Source: Amoebophrya sp. A120 (taxonomy: Eukaryota > Sar > Dinophyceae > Syndiniales > Amoebophryaceae). From it: a stretch of DNA of 64,000 nt. Shown here in pieces: positions 12,001 to 20,648 of the stretch (the first letter of the stretch is position 1; the number at the start of each line of letters is the position of its first letter). The translations under genes and the position numbers were made by a program. The DNA is taken from contig CAJINV010000006.1 in NCBI GenBank assembly GCA_905178155.1, positions 1,675,876-1,739,875 of the forward strand. The letters are read 5' to 3'. The notes beneath the pieces are model-generated. The model did no database searches. It had not been told where the DNA came from and saw only the letters and a program-made list of their open reading frames with translations.

Positions 12001-15000
12001 CCCCGCTGATCGTCTCCGCCCCCTCGCGGCATTGGCGAGCAGTCTAGCCTCCTTAACTATTTCACTTCCACAAAAGCAGCCAAAGCAAGTTTGGCCCACT
12101 CAGATTTATAACGCAAGCTCCCCGAAGCTGCGCGATGGCCGGGCGGGTTTGCTTTAAAAGTAATTTTGATTGAACTAAGAAAAAAATCCATGCATTTTCG
12201 AAAATCCTACACTAACAATGTTTTTTTCTTCGATATCATTTTCCTTGGATAAACTGTCCCGAGGAATGGGAAAGCGAAAGAACGCGGACGGTACCTTGCA
12301 AACTAAGGCCCTGTCCAGTGGACTGCGTCTTGAAGCAGTGGGAAACCTGGGAACCGTGCTCGCAAACCTGCACGCCCCGGGACCACGGGGAGCCGATTGA
12401 GGACTTCTACGGCAAGCGAACCCGGAGGAGAGGGATACAAATCGACCAGGCGTACGGCGGAAAGAGCTGCGGGCCGCTAACCCAGACGGTATGCATTGCA
12501 AATATCGATCTTCTGGGTCTGGAACAGGTTGCAACTTGTGATGCTGTCTCTGCATTCTAAGAAATGAAAATCTGTATTGCATGACCAGCAAGAGGGGTCC
12601 AGTTTGTGCTACATGGAGAGGGCATTATTTCTCATGCGGAATAGGCATTAGGAAGCCCTCTAATAATCTGTGAAGATGTTGCTAGGTGATGCATTACAGG
12701 CATCATGGGTTTGGGTTATGTAAAATCTGAATGACAAGTCTTGCACTCTTCCAGACCCAGACACATTTGCATTTCATAGACGGGAAAATGCGGCAGCGAG
12801 CTGTGTCCCATTCCGGCGATTGACTGTTTGTTGACGGAGTGGACGCGGGAAGACGACAGCTGCGCGAAAACCTGCAGAGACAGTGACTACGAGACTGTGG
12901 ACGAAAGGTGGCACCGGTCGATAGATCAAGAGCCGTCCGTTATTCTGAGGAAAAACGTCTCCACCTCCCCAGAGTTGTCATGCAAATCTGCAGGCCAAAA
13001 AAGTTTCTCACGCGGAGCCCCATGAGAAGGATTTTCTGTTTGTGTTTTGGGATTTGTGATGCTAGAATCAGCATGATATGCTAGAGCTGTGATGCTGCTG
13101 ACCTACCTAAAACAGGACTACACTACGAGGACAAACTTCTTGTCATGCGAAACAACCAAAGCTGGTTGATTTGTCTAGCAGATTGCCCATCTTGCCTCTG
13201 GTGCGGGGACCACGTTTTTACTCAGGATATCCGGAAACGGCAAGCAGTGCGACACACATCGCGAAGAAGTGCGGCGTACTTGCAAGCCCCCTAGGTGCCT
13301 ATCAACTGTAAAAATGTCTGGGTCCTCTGGAAGAATCCAACTTGTCATGCTGATTTTGGATTCTAAAAAAATCTGTATTTCATGAGCAGCAAATAAGAGA
13401 GTCCAAGTTTATTTGCTACACGGAAAGAGCATTTGTGATGCGGTATAGGCATCAGGAAGCCCTCACAAAATCTGTGATGCTAGGGCATGCATCACAGACA
13501 TCAGGAGTGGTCATGCAAAATGTGCATGACAAACCTGGCAATCTTCCAGACCCAGACATTTTTACATTTGATAGTGCCCGATCGACTGCAAGGTGTCGGC
13601 GTGGACCGCGTTTGGGGCTTGTAGTGTGTCTTGTGGCGGTATCCACAGTAAATTTCCCGTACACGTACAGATGCGGTCTCTGCATGACAAAACTTGGCTT
13701 CGATCCTAGTTTAGCATGACAAGTTTTACGCTCCAAATTGGGAAAATTTGTGATGCATGTTGTACATGTACGGGAAATTTGTATTGCATAGGCGGTGGGC
13801 AAAAGAAGAGAACAAGGACGGTTACGACCAGAGATGCTTTCGGCGGGACGCCTTGCCTATCCTGTGCAAAAGTATCGTACTCGTAGTAATTGCAATCATG
13901 CATTACAAATTTTTTTCTGAAGCTAAATCCGCATTACAAATTTGAATTTGTAATGCATTTTTTTATACGAGTGCGATACTTTTGCAATGCATATTGCCCA
14001 GAGTTGACCCAAGTGCAAAGTTGCAACACGCAGCCGTGTCCCATCGATATCGATTGCGAGTTTTCTCCCTGGAAAAACGTCGGGGAGTGTAGCACTTCTT
14101 GCGGTTCTGGTAAGCAATTGCAGACAAGAATTGTGAGCATACCACCCGAGAACGACGGACTGACCTGTACGGAGGTAGCAACTGCACAAGACTCTTCATT
14201 CACCGGAAGGCAGGGGAACGCGCTGTTATCACACCGAATCCTCTGTCCTAACCTTCCGCTGTGCCCCATCGATTGCCAGCTTTCTCCCTGGAAAAACGAC
14301 GGGAAGTGTAGCACTTCTTGCGGTTCGTCTGGTTCGCAACAGCAGACAAGATTTGTGAGCAGAAACCCGGAGTACAAGGGAAGGAGCTGTGAGGAGGTAG
14401 CAAAGGACTTAGAAGCAACTGAGCAAGACCCCGCAATCGCCGGAAGGACTGTGACAAAGGCCGGGCTTTTAGCCCGCTCATTCACCCCCTGTCCTAACCC
14501 GGAGGACAACAAGCATTGCCCCGTCGACTGCCAATTGCCGGACTCCTGGACGCTTGGCCAGTGTTCCAAAACCTGTGGCGAGGGTACGCGGACCAAAACG
14601 CGGAAGCTATCCTCGATGTAAAAGCGTCTACACGACCCCACACTTGTCATGCAAATCTGCAAGGAGCCCCAAATGTAGTTTCTCATCCGCAGGAGCCCCG
14701 GAACGTAAGTAGAGCATATTCTCATGTTATCTGAAGCTGGGGGCCCCATGTCGTGCGCGAATCAGAATAAGATGGCTGTCGATTTGATGTGATCCAGCAG
14801 TACTAGCTAGCTGAAACAGGATCATCATCATACAAGCCCAAACTTGTCATGCAAAACGGGCAAGAACACTTGTTAGTTTTTCTTTGTGTAGTACTAGCAA
14901 AATGATCCCCGTTTTGAGGACTCTGCGTCGTGGGCCACGTTTTTCCAGAGGATAGAAGCCCACAGTCGAGCCCATGTATGGGGGGAAGGAGTGTGCGGAG

Positions 15001-18000
15001 ACCAGCGCGGTGGAGCAGTGTAACCTGGGGGCCTGTCCACCACCGATCGACTGCAGGCTGTCGCAGTGGACGGATGCTGGTGTGTGTTCAAAGACTTGTG
15101 GCGGCGGAATTATTACCAGGACGCGCACGATCGACCAAAAGGCGGAAAACGGCGGGAAGCCCTGCGAAGCCCTGCGGGAGGAGGTGGCTTGCAAAACGCA
15201 GCCATGTCCGAAGATCGATTGCGAGCTTTCTGCCTGGACAAAGGACGAGGGGTGCAGCGTCACTTGCGGTCCGGGGGTGCAGAAGTGGACCCGAGTTCAA
15301 ACGCAGGATGCGCTGAATGGGGGCCGGACATGCGCTATCGAAAGAAAAAATCCCCCCTCCCAATATCAAAACGGACTTTTTGATGCTGGAGCTGTGTACA
15401 CGACATCAAATGCGCTTTGTATGACAGGAAGGCATTGCAGCGGCCAGATCCCCACCCTAGGTAGGGGCGTTTGGGCCTAGTTGTTCAGCATTGCAAACGG
15501 CTGCCCTCTAGGACCAGCAGCATGCCAAATCGCTTCCCTAATGGGGCGGACGCTTCTGCCCTTGTCTTCTTGCAAGACAAATGTGATTGATGGCCACAAA
15601 TCAGCGAGCGCAAATTTTCGGAAGACTACCTTTTCAACATCGGGAGGGGAAGTTTTTCCTTTCAATATGCGCCCAAGTAGATCCGGAACCAAACGGCTTC
15701 GGCGCTTTGACGAAGCGAACCGGCTGCAGCAACACGCAGCCATGTCCTGTCGTTTTTATCGTACGAGAAAGCTGGTCTCCCATGGCTCTAACCTTTATTG
15801 TCTCAGTATTACAGATTTCCTCCCCATGACGACACGCAATAGAAATTCAACTTGCGTGATGCGCCACATGCTTGCAATGGAAGAAAACACGTTGTAGCTG
15901 TACCCGATATGAAGCGTCCTTTTGTAGTTCCTCTTGGACGTTTTCGTCTATTATGACAAAATACAAACTGTCTCGTCACGAGTGGAATTCCTATGCCTTG
16001 CAAGTATGTCTGGGTCTTGGACTTTGTGTTGCTGATACCTGGGTAGTTGCAGATTAGGTGCTTGTAAGGCATACCAGCATGAGAAGCTTTCCGCAGCCTG
16101 TTGCGGATTCATGCGCATTTAGCATTACAAACTGCCATCCAGCACGACAAAAAAGCTAACCAGTCGCGTTCACGCGTTGACAGATATTGTTGCCCCTGAA
16201 GTGGCTTGTATCACAAAGCCAGACACAGACATATTTGCAGTTGATAACTCTGTAGTAGGTACACGATGGGACTCAGCCAGTTTTATCCAGTGCAAAGATG
16301 TCTGGGTCTGAGACGTGGTTCGAACTTGTAATGTTGGTCGCACATAATTCCAGTGAAAGTTGTATCGCATGACCAACAAAAGTCACAGCTTCTCGTGCCA
16401 GATAAGAAAAGCGCGGCTACTCATGCGGATTGCGTAATATGCGAAAACGCTCTGCAGCACGCCCTTCATGCTTGGCTGCATTCGGAATTGTTTCCATCAT
16501 CCACAGTGGCGTATGACAAGTCTATTCCAGATCCAGACATATTTGCAATTCACAAGTTTTTTCTCACGACCACTTGGACGGGGGTGTGCATTCTTGCTTC
16601 ACAATATCCAAGAAAGAAAGACTGTTTATTAGAAGTCGCGTAGCTCCTTTGTGAATGTGATGCGCAGCATGCAAGGCGATTGCGTCTGTCAAATTCTGGC
16701 TATGCATGTTGTTGACAACTTCTACGGTCAATTTAAGCGCGTTGCTCCAACGGAAACGGACACCCTCCTGCGCAAAATGACAACAAATTTTTGCCGTCAT
16801 CATGCTCCAAATCAGGTCTGTGTCTGTGATGCTGTTCCTCCTGTTCTTACTCCAAAAAACTTACGCCGCCACGATTCTACTTTTTGTTTTCTTGGATAAG
16901 GGGGCGAAGACGCGGGCGCCCACGTTGTACCCGGATTGGGTGCCCAATCATTTCGAAGAGTTGTTCAAACCCATCGGCGGCTTTGTTCGTTGGACGCAGT
17001 TTAAGACTGCCGGATTCAATCCGTGGGCCAACCCACCGCCACCCTTCATGCCGCACTGGGCCTGGATGTCGTTCTGGCAAGGGCACGGGCAGTGCACAAC
17101 AAAGGGCACTTGCGACACGGCGAGCCTGGCCTTCCACCTGCTGCAGGCGCGGTGGCATACCCAGTATGCGAAGAACCTATGCATTGCAGCAAAAGTATCG
17201 TACTAGTACATATAAATTGCATGACAATTATTATATTTTTTTCAGAAGGAAAAATGGCATCTGTGATGCTGATTGTGGTCGGACAGTAGATTAATTCGAC
17301 ATCGCTTGCCTTCATCCGGGTTCTTGTCCGCACACCTGGACCTTGGTTGTCATGCATAACTGCAATCAGTATGAGTCCGATAGTTTTGCACAGGAGAGAG
17401 CCCGTGGGGAGCCATCTGCAAAAAGGTGGACCCTATCGAGAGCAAATATGTACGGGTCTAGAAGAAAGTTGTGCTGCAAGTCTGTGATTGGAGCGCCAGG
17501 AGGCCCAGGTAGGCGCGCAGCAATTATAGTTATACGCAGCCACGCATGACAGGTTTTCTTTTGGAACTGCCACTGCGATTTGTTTCGTTTTGCGACTGAC
17601 AGACAAGAGCAGGCTCATTTATTCCTGCTCATGCATCACAAAAATATAAAAAGTCATGCTATTCGAGCATGGCGAACTGAAACTTGGACTCTTCTAGACC
17701 CAGACATCTTTGCAATGGATAGACCCGGCTTGGAATTCATTCCCGGTGGGAAACAAGTGGCTTGCCGTATCGTAACGGAAAATCCCCCCTCCCCATATTG
17801 AAAAGGTGCGCGGCCTCTTAAAATTTTCAGTGGTGAATAGATTTGTGTACGCAAATCCTGCGTCAGAGATTTCGTTATGAATATACTGGACAAGGGGGGA
17901 TTGTTTTTCATTTTGATATGCCAGCGGCCTGCATAACGGTGACCGCGATTGCAAATTGGAAAAACTCACACACTACGAGTGGGAGACGGTGGCGAGTGAT

Positions 18001-18833
18001 TATGCGTGGGATGGTATCAAAGTGAGAAATCCCTTCTCCCCATAGTAAAAACAAAACTTCTGCTGCTATTATTGTAGATTTGCGCACACAAATGAGGCCT
18101 GCTGTGCTGTAAACTGCGAGCAGATTCTCAGCCTTGATCTTGGGCGCGTAATGGTCTAGCCGTTGGTTTGGAAGAAAGGGAAACCCCTGCCCTGCAGGCT
18201 CGACAGCATGACCAACCGCCTTCATAATGTATGCGGCGCATACAACCTGCTGCTCGGCGCTTGCCTTATTGCGGAAGACAGAATTAAACTTGGGCCACAA
18301 ATCAGCGTCGCAAACTTTGAGAAGGAAGATGTCGTCTCAATGTGGGCGGGAGAGGGATTTTTCCTCGCCATAATGTGGGGCAACAATCCCGAAAGTCGGC
18401 ACTGGCAGGGGCAGGAGCCCGAAAGTCAGAATGGGCACAGCCTCCTGACCTACATCGAGCTAACATACGCCTGGGAGGAGTACAAGCTTTGGAAAATAAA
18501 GAACCCGTCCAAGATATGCATTGCAAATATGTCTGGATCTGGAAGGTTCGGGGAGTTTGTCATGCAAATTGTAGATGGCTCCCGATCCGATGGATGCCTG
18601 TGATGCATTTGCATGCTTTATCGTCACAGCTTTCGCAAAGGTTTGCTCATGCCTATCCTGCATGAGAGATCCCCTCTCCAGATGGCAACACAGTCTGAGT
18701 GTCTTTTGCCTCTCTTGCAATACAGATTTTTGCGTGATCGACAGCTAGCAGCACGAGTCCCATTCTTTCCACGACACCCAGACATATTTGCAGTTGATAC
18801 AAGATGCTTCTTAAAGAAGAGGTTGCAGTCTAG
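69..18833 (+). CDS. Large multi-domain EF-hand / TSP1-repeat protein, 5' end missing
   Basis: Thirty-eight visible exons (about 5.9 kb, about 1,970 residues) are the intervals between the introners from 444 to 18799; stop TAG at 18831-18833. EF-hand-like loops occur near 265, 358, 1712, 2632, 3990, 4105 and 9625; the one at 2632 (DFNKDNLLSEAE) is the most canonical. About eleven TSP1-like modules open with P(V/I)DC..W near 3423, 4327, 10512, 12315, 12823, 13580, 14047, 14269, 14523, 15045 and 15220, several with CSxxCG cores. A motif L(T/S)xxEW(E/N)(T/S)V recurs near 6157, 15970 and 17960. TSP1 modules are typical of extracellular adhesion proteins, and EF-hands bind calcium; a surface or secreted role is inference because the N-terminus is outside the window. 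Joins at 4550, 15757-15909 and 16605-16898 are uncertain. The rest read through in one frame, so I treat this as one gene. Confidence 0.75.
444..755 (+). mobile_element. Introner, family C (312 bp)
   Basis: Target copies CGAGC at 439-443 and 756-760 are identical. Removal joins TGG ATC GAG to CGC AAG. The paralogous module at about 4178 has no intron here. Confidence 0.9.
959..1224 (+). mobile_element. Introner, family B (266 bp)
   Basis: Target copies GGGAG/GGGAG. Removal gives SLGEWQ, matching the uninterrupted ELGEWQ at about 4345. Confidence 0.9.
1263..1505 (+). mobile_element. Introner, family F (243 bp)
   Basis: Arms GGCATTCTCAAGCGTTAC and its near-complement; target copies AGACA/AGACA. 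Leaves a 33-nt exon upstream. Confidence 0.88.
1559..1710 (+). mobile_element. Introner, family A (152 bp)
   Basis: Target copies CATTG/TATTG (one mismatch). Splits an EF-hand-like loop just before DLNTNKPQQF. Confidence 0.85.
1800..2030 (+). mobile_element. Introner, family E (231 bp)
   Basis: Left arm AAAAACTGTGTAAGTGTAAG. Target copies GCAGG/GCAGG. Confidence 0.87.
2059..2337 (+). mobile_element. Introner, family D (279 bp)
   Basis: Target copies CTTCT/CTTCT; the right end is CAGGCTA rather than the usual CAGGATA. Follows a 22-nt exon. Confidence 0.87.
2391..2608 (+). mobile_element. Introner, family E2 (218 bp)
   Basis: Arms AAAAAACTGTTTCACTG / CAGTGAAACACTTTTTT (imperfect); target copies TGCGA/TGCGA. 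Confidence 0.87.
2784..3042 (+). mobile_element. Introner, family B (259 bp)
   Basis: Target copies TGCGA/TACGA (one mismatch). Left arm is diverged by an insertion, right arm intact. Confidence 0.85.
3103..3417 (+). mobile_element. Introner, family C (315 bp)
   Basis: Target copies are degraded (CGGTG/CGCAA), yet dropping the element plus 5 nt gives CPVDCKV, the same linker that opens the other TSP1 modules. Confidence 0.85.
3556..3783 (+). mobile_element. Introner, family E (228 bp)
   Basis: Arms contain AGTGTTACAGTTACAC; target copies AACTA/AACTA. Confidence 0.88.
4551..4955 (+). mobile_element. Introner, family A, enlarged by an internal insertion (405 bp)
   Basis: Target copies TGAAT/TGAAC. 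The standard 5-nt rule would create a stop, so the join probably uses the shared 4 nt (GCT GAA | CAA TTT). The right arm is altered by the 208-bp insert at 4707-4914. Confidence 0.75.
4681..4940. repeat. 26-bp direct repeats flanking a 208-bp insert with telomere-like sequence
   Basis: An identical 26-bp sequence beginning ACTTAGTACGATC lies at 4681-4706 and 4915-4940. The insert (4707-4914) ends with degenerate TTTAGGG-like units (about 4877-4909). No inverted ends were found. It sits inside a family A introner, so the gene tolerates it. Confidence 0.75.
5193..5403 (+). mobile_element. Introner, family E (211 bp)
   Basis: Target copies AGCGA/AACGA; arms of the AGTGTTACAGTTACAC type. Confidence 0.86.
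5465..5672 (+). mobile_element. Introner, family E (208 bp)
   Basis: Target copies GCTGC/GCTGC; removal restores CAG CTG CTC CAG. Confidence 0.88.
5715..6020 (+). mobile_element. Introner, family G (306 bp)
   Basis: Arms TGTCAGGATCGAAATCGAC / CGATTCTGACACTCCCATA; target copies ACGCT/ACGCT. Confidence 0.88.
6211..6555 (+). mobile_element. Introner, family C (345 bp)
   Basis: Target copies AAATG/AAATG; removal gives TGG CAA AAT GGA GCG. Confidence 0.88.
6952..7195. repeat. Cluster of CACAAATCTGTGCTGCG-type repeats with a perfect hairpin
   Basis: CACAAATCTGTG(C/T)TGCG(T/C)G recurs about seven times. The first unit forms a hairpin at 6952-6993 with perfect 17-bp arms (GCGTCCACGCAACACAG). Lies inside the nested element. 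Confidence 0.8.
7437..8300. repeat. Minisatellite, period about 70 bp, about 12 units
   Basis: Units are anchored by TAGGCGTGGCCAATAGGC at about 7507, 7577, 7649, 7721, 7789, 7858, 7928, 8000, 8069, 8141, 8212 and 8279, alternating with GGTGGGTGGGTAGG and its complement. The anchor resembles the ends of the host element (TAGGCGTGGGCC). Long antisense frames through it are by-products of the repeat. Confidence 0.9.
9011..9156 (+). mobile_element. Introner, family A (146 bp)
   Basis: Target copies AGGTC/AGGTC; both arms nearly perfect. Confidence 0.92.
9298..9562 (+). mobile_element. Introner, family B (265 bp)
   Basis: Target copies AAGGG/AAGGG; joins GAA GAA GGG to TCG TCC. Confidence 0.92.
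9884..10201 (+). mobile_element. Introner, family D (318 bp)
   Basis: Target copies GTGGA/GTGGA; removal gives GCG TGG AAG CTG. Confidence 0.88.
10267..10511 (+). mobile_element. Introner, family F (245 bp)
   Basis: Target copies CGTCG/CGTCG; removal restores the CPVDC linker of a TSP1 module. Confidence 0.9.
10638..12251 (+). mobile_element. Introner, family E2, carrying a nested family H element (1614 bp)
   Basis: Left arm AAAAAAGTGCTTCACTGTA at 10648. The right arm is split: CAGTGAAGCAGTTTTATCATT before and TTCCTTGGATA after the nested insert. Target copies ACCTG/AACTG. The join falls between GGC ACC TGT and CCC GAG. Confidence 0.85.
10893..12235. mobile_element. Nested family H element (1343 bp)
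   Basis: Arms TATCGAAGAAAAAAACATTG / CAATGTTTTTTTCTTCGATA are perfect; target copies TCATT at 10888-10892 and 12236-12240 lie within the right arm of the host E2 introner. The interior is GC-rich near 11030-11250 and 11740-12050, with T-rich blocks and no recognisable gene. Confidence 0.88.
12490..12778 (+). mobile_element. Introner, family B (289 bp)
   Basis: Target copies GACGG/GACGG; the left end is TATGCATTGC, as in family A, but the arms are family B. Confidence 0.88.
12941..13229 (+). mobile_element. Introner, family D (289 bp)
   Basis: Target copies TCCGT/TCCGG. Confidence 0.86.
13300..13573 (+). mobile_element. Introner, family B (274 bp)
   Basis: Target copies GTGCC/GTGCC; removal gives CGG... 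AGG TGC CCG ATC GAC TGC, a TSP1 linker. Confidence 0.9.
13640..13790 (+). mobile_element. Introner, family I (151 bp, single member here)
   Basis: Arms AAATTTCCCGTACACGTACA / TGTACATGTACGGGAAATTT; target copies GGCGG/GGCGG. Interrupts the CGGG core of a TSP1 module. Confidence 0.86.
13858..13993 (+). mobile_element. Introner, family A (136 bp)
   Basis: Target copies TTGCC/TTGCC; joins CCT TGC CCA GAG. Confidence 0.92.
14608..14954 (+). mobile_element. Introner, family D, diverged (347 bp)
   Basis: Target copies GAAGC/GAAGC identical although both arms are diverged (left GTAAAAGCGTCTACACG; right ends GTTTTTCCAGAGGATA). Confidence 0.85.
15336..15667 (+). mobile_element. Introner, family C (332 bp)
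   Basis: Target copies TGCGC/TGCGC; joins ACA TGC GCC CAA. Confidence 0.9.
15757..15909 (+). mobile_element. Probable introner, E2-like, eroded (153 bp, right end uncertain)
   Basis: Left end TATCGTACGAGAAAGC resembles family E2; the right end is unclear. Ending at GATA (15909) keeps frame with the downstream EW-motif exon. An alternative end at 15939 has a 5-bp match GTTTT but breaks that frame. Confidence 0.5.
15992..16246 (+). mobile_element. Introner, family B (255 bp)
   Basis: Diverged arms; target copies ATTCC/ACTCT. Dropping element plus 5 nt gives HEWNSVVGTRWD, comparable to the EW motifs elsewhere in this protein. Confidence 0.78.
16284..16554 (+). mobile_element. Introner, family B (271 bp)
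   Basis: Target copies AGTTT/AGTTT; right end is TTCACA rather than TTGATA. Confidence 0.82.
16605..16898 (+). mobile_element. Introner, family E-like (294 bp)
   Basis: Starts TATCCAAGAAAG and ends TTTTCTTGGATA. No clear target duplication, and the 5-nt rule is off by one here; CAC AAG GGG GCG is the in-frame join. Confidence 0.6.
17178..17397 (+). mobile_element. Introner, family A (220 bp)
   Basis: Right end is CAGGAGA instead of CAGGATA; target copies GAACC/GAGCC. Joins AAG AAC CCG TGG. Confidence 0.8.
17434..17721 (+). mobile_element. Introner, family B (288 bp)
   Basis: Target copies GACCC/GACCC. Follows a 36-nt exon. Confidence 0.88.
17768..17918 (+). mobile_element. Introner, family C, internally deleted (151 bp)
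   Basis: Both C-type arms present but half the usual family length; target copies TGCCG/TGCCA. Confidence 0.85.
18015..18372 (+). mobile_element. Introner, family C (358 bp)
   Basis: Target copies GATGG/ATGTG, degraded; dropping 5 nt keeps frame (GAT GGG GGC AAC). Confidence 0.82.
18515..18799 (+). mobile_element. Introner, family B (285 bp)
   Basis: Target copies CAAGA/CAAGA; precedes the 29-nt last coding exon that ends in TAG. Confidence 0.88.
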
Positions 18834-20648
18834 GGCGGAGCTTGGTTGATATATATGCAGAACATAAGCTGGCACAGGAGGTGGTTCATGTGCGCATCGA
18901 ACTCCAAATCAACAAGAATCCACACAGTAGTGATGAGTGATGTAGTATTAACGCTCCTTCTTCAGAACGCTGTAGCCGCTGGTTAAGTTTTTACACAAGT
19001 TATCACCTAATAAAAGATCACGACGTATCAATCTGATACGAAGGGGAAGGTTGGACATCATCATGACCCTGATGTAAAAAGGCAGAGCACGAGTTTTTTT
19101 TTTCAAAGGTCGCGATGGGAGCAGGGCGACTAAACAGTCGCAGCTTATCACACTGCCCTTCATGATCCGGAGGTAAAAGACCTAGAGGAAGTTGCTAGTA
19201 CTACCTACTTTGAAGTTGTGCTTGTGGGTGCCAGTGGTCCAAAGCTGAAATATTATGCGATCAAAGAGTCGAAAACTAACAGAGCAGAAGATGTTAATTG
19301 AATATACTATCAGAGACTCCTGGAATTATTCTGCAAACACAGAGACTATACGTAAATTCTATCAAAGACTCCTCGAAAGAATTTTGTCATGTATTCTATC
19401 AAAGACTCCTCGAAAGAATTTTGCTATGTGTGTGTTGTGGCATTCCGCAGCTCACGATGAAACTTTACAAAGGATATCCCAAAGCAAATCGAATGAAATT
19501 AAAACCAGTGTGTGACGCCAAGTTTTTTTGAAAGCAGTTTAGTATTTTTTTTACGGAAGGAACTTCACAAAGAGAAAGAGTCATATTAGCTAATACGTGC
19601 ACATAGTCATGTGTTACTTGTACAAATTTGGATGGAGAAATGATATGAGCAGCTAGGTATTCTTTTTTTTACACATGATGGAGCCCGTGAACCTGAAGTT
19701 TTAGAATATACTGACGTTGAAGATGATTGCGAGAACTACGAATGGAAAAGAACAGGAAGGCACTCAGTGTCAGTCACTCAAGTAAGATTGTCATTGTTCC
19801 TCGCCCTGGCGCTGGTTAGGAGATGTTGGCAGTACTAGATTTTCGATTTGGTCCCACATGCACATGTATTTTGTTTTGTCCCGATCAAGAACAAGATTTC
19901 CCGGGCAGGATGAAGTTTTTTCGCTGGTCCTCAGAGCAGCAGCAGATCATTCTGGTTACAGTGTGAAAACCGATTCAACAGGCGCGAGTGCGGTCGAGCA
20001 GAAGATCATAGCAATTGACTGGAGGTCGTGTTTTGCATGCCCGACGTTGTGGCCTCGATCATCCTTCTATAGTTCCTTGCGCAAGAGTTCTTGTGCTGTG
20101 GATCCACTCTGTTCTGCGTTTTTCCTTTTGGACGATTTTTTCGTTTAATACCTGATAGATGAACACTCGACCTTCTTTTGTTTTTCATCTGGTCCGCGTT
20201 TCGGCCTCGAAGGGTAAGCATGATTCCCTGCTACGACGTGCTGCTTAAGCGGAATGCTTCTACTAGTACTCCTCGTCTAGGTCGTCGTGAAATAAAACTG
20301 CATCCTGCGTGTGTACCAAAACATTGGAAGATGCCCCACTGTGAGGTTCCGTATCAACATCCGTTGCAGTAGCTGTAGCGCAACTTTTTCTTTTACGCAA
20401 TAAATATAGAAGATCTTCCAATGTTGGCCGACGCAGACCACCACCGGCACTGGCACACGAACAGAAATGCTCCTGGGTGAGCAGAAGGAGTCATCTTCTA
20501 CTTCTTTGCGATTTTTTAGCAGGCCAAGCAGTCGTGTAATATTTTCATCATGCTCCTGCACCTGCGCTGCTGCATATTATCCAACGAGCTCCTGCAAGAG
20601 AAAGGACGGACCGGGTCAACATCCTTTATTGCGGGGTAAAAATCTGTC
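18834..20648. other. Intergenic region
   Basis: AT-rich with poly-T runs and no convincing coding frame. It holds a 31-bp sequence present twice (19356-19386 and 19393-19423) and a third, diverged copy near 19302. No introner was found. Confidence 0.6.
19356..19423. repeat. Tandem duplication of 31 bp, period 37
   Basis: Two identical copies start ATTCTATCAAAGACTCC, separated by 6 bp. Confidence 0.85.

Noticed and set aside
13934-14749. 271-codon antisense frame
   Set aside because: Lies opposite a clear run of TSP1 modules on the + strand and crosses introner arms.
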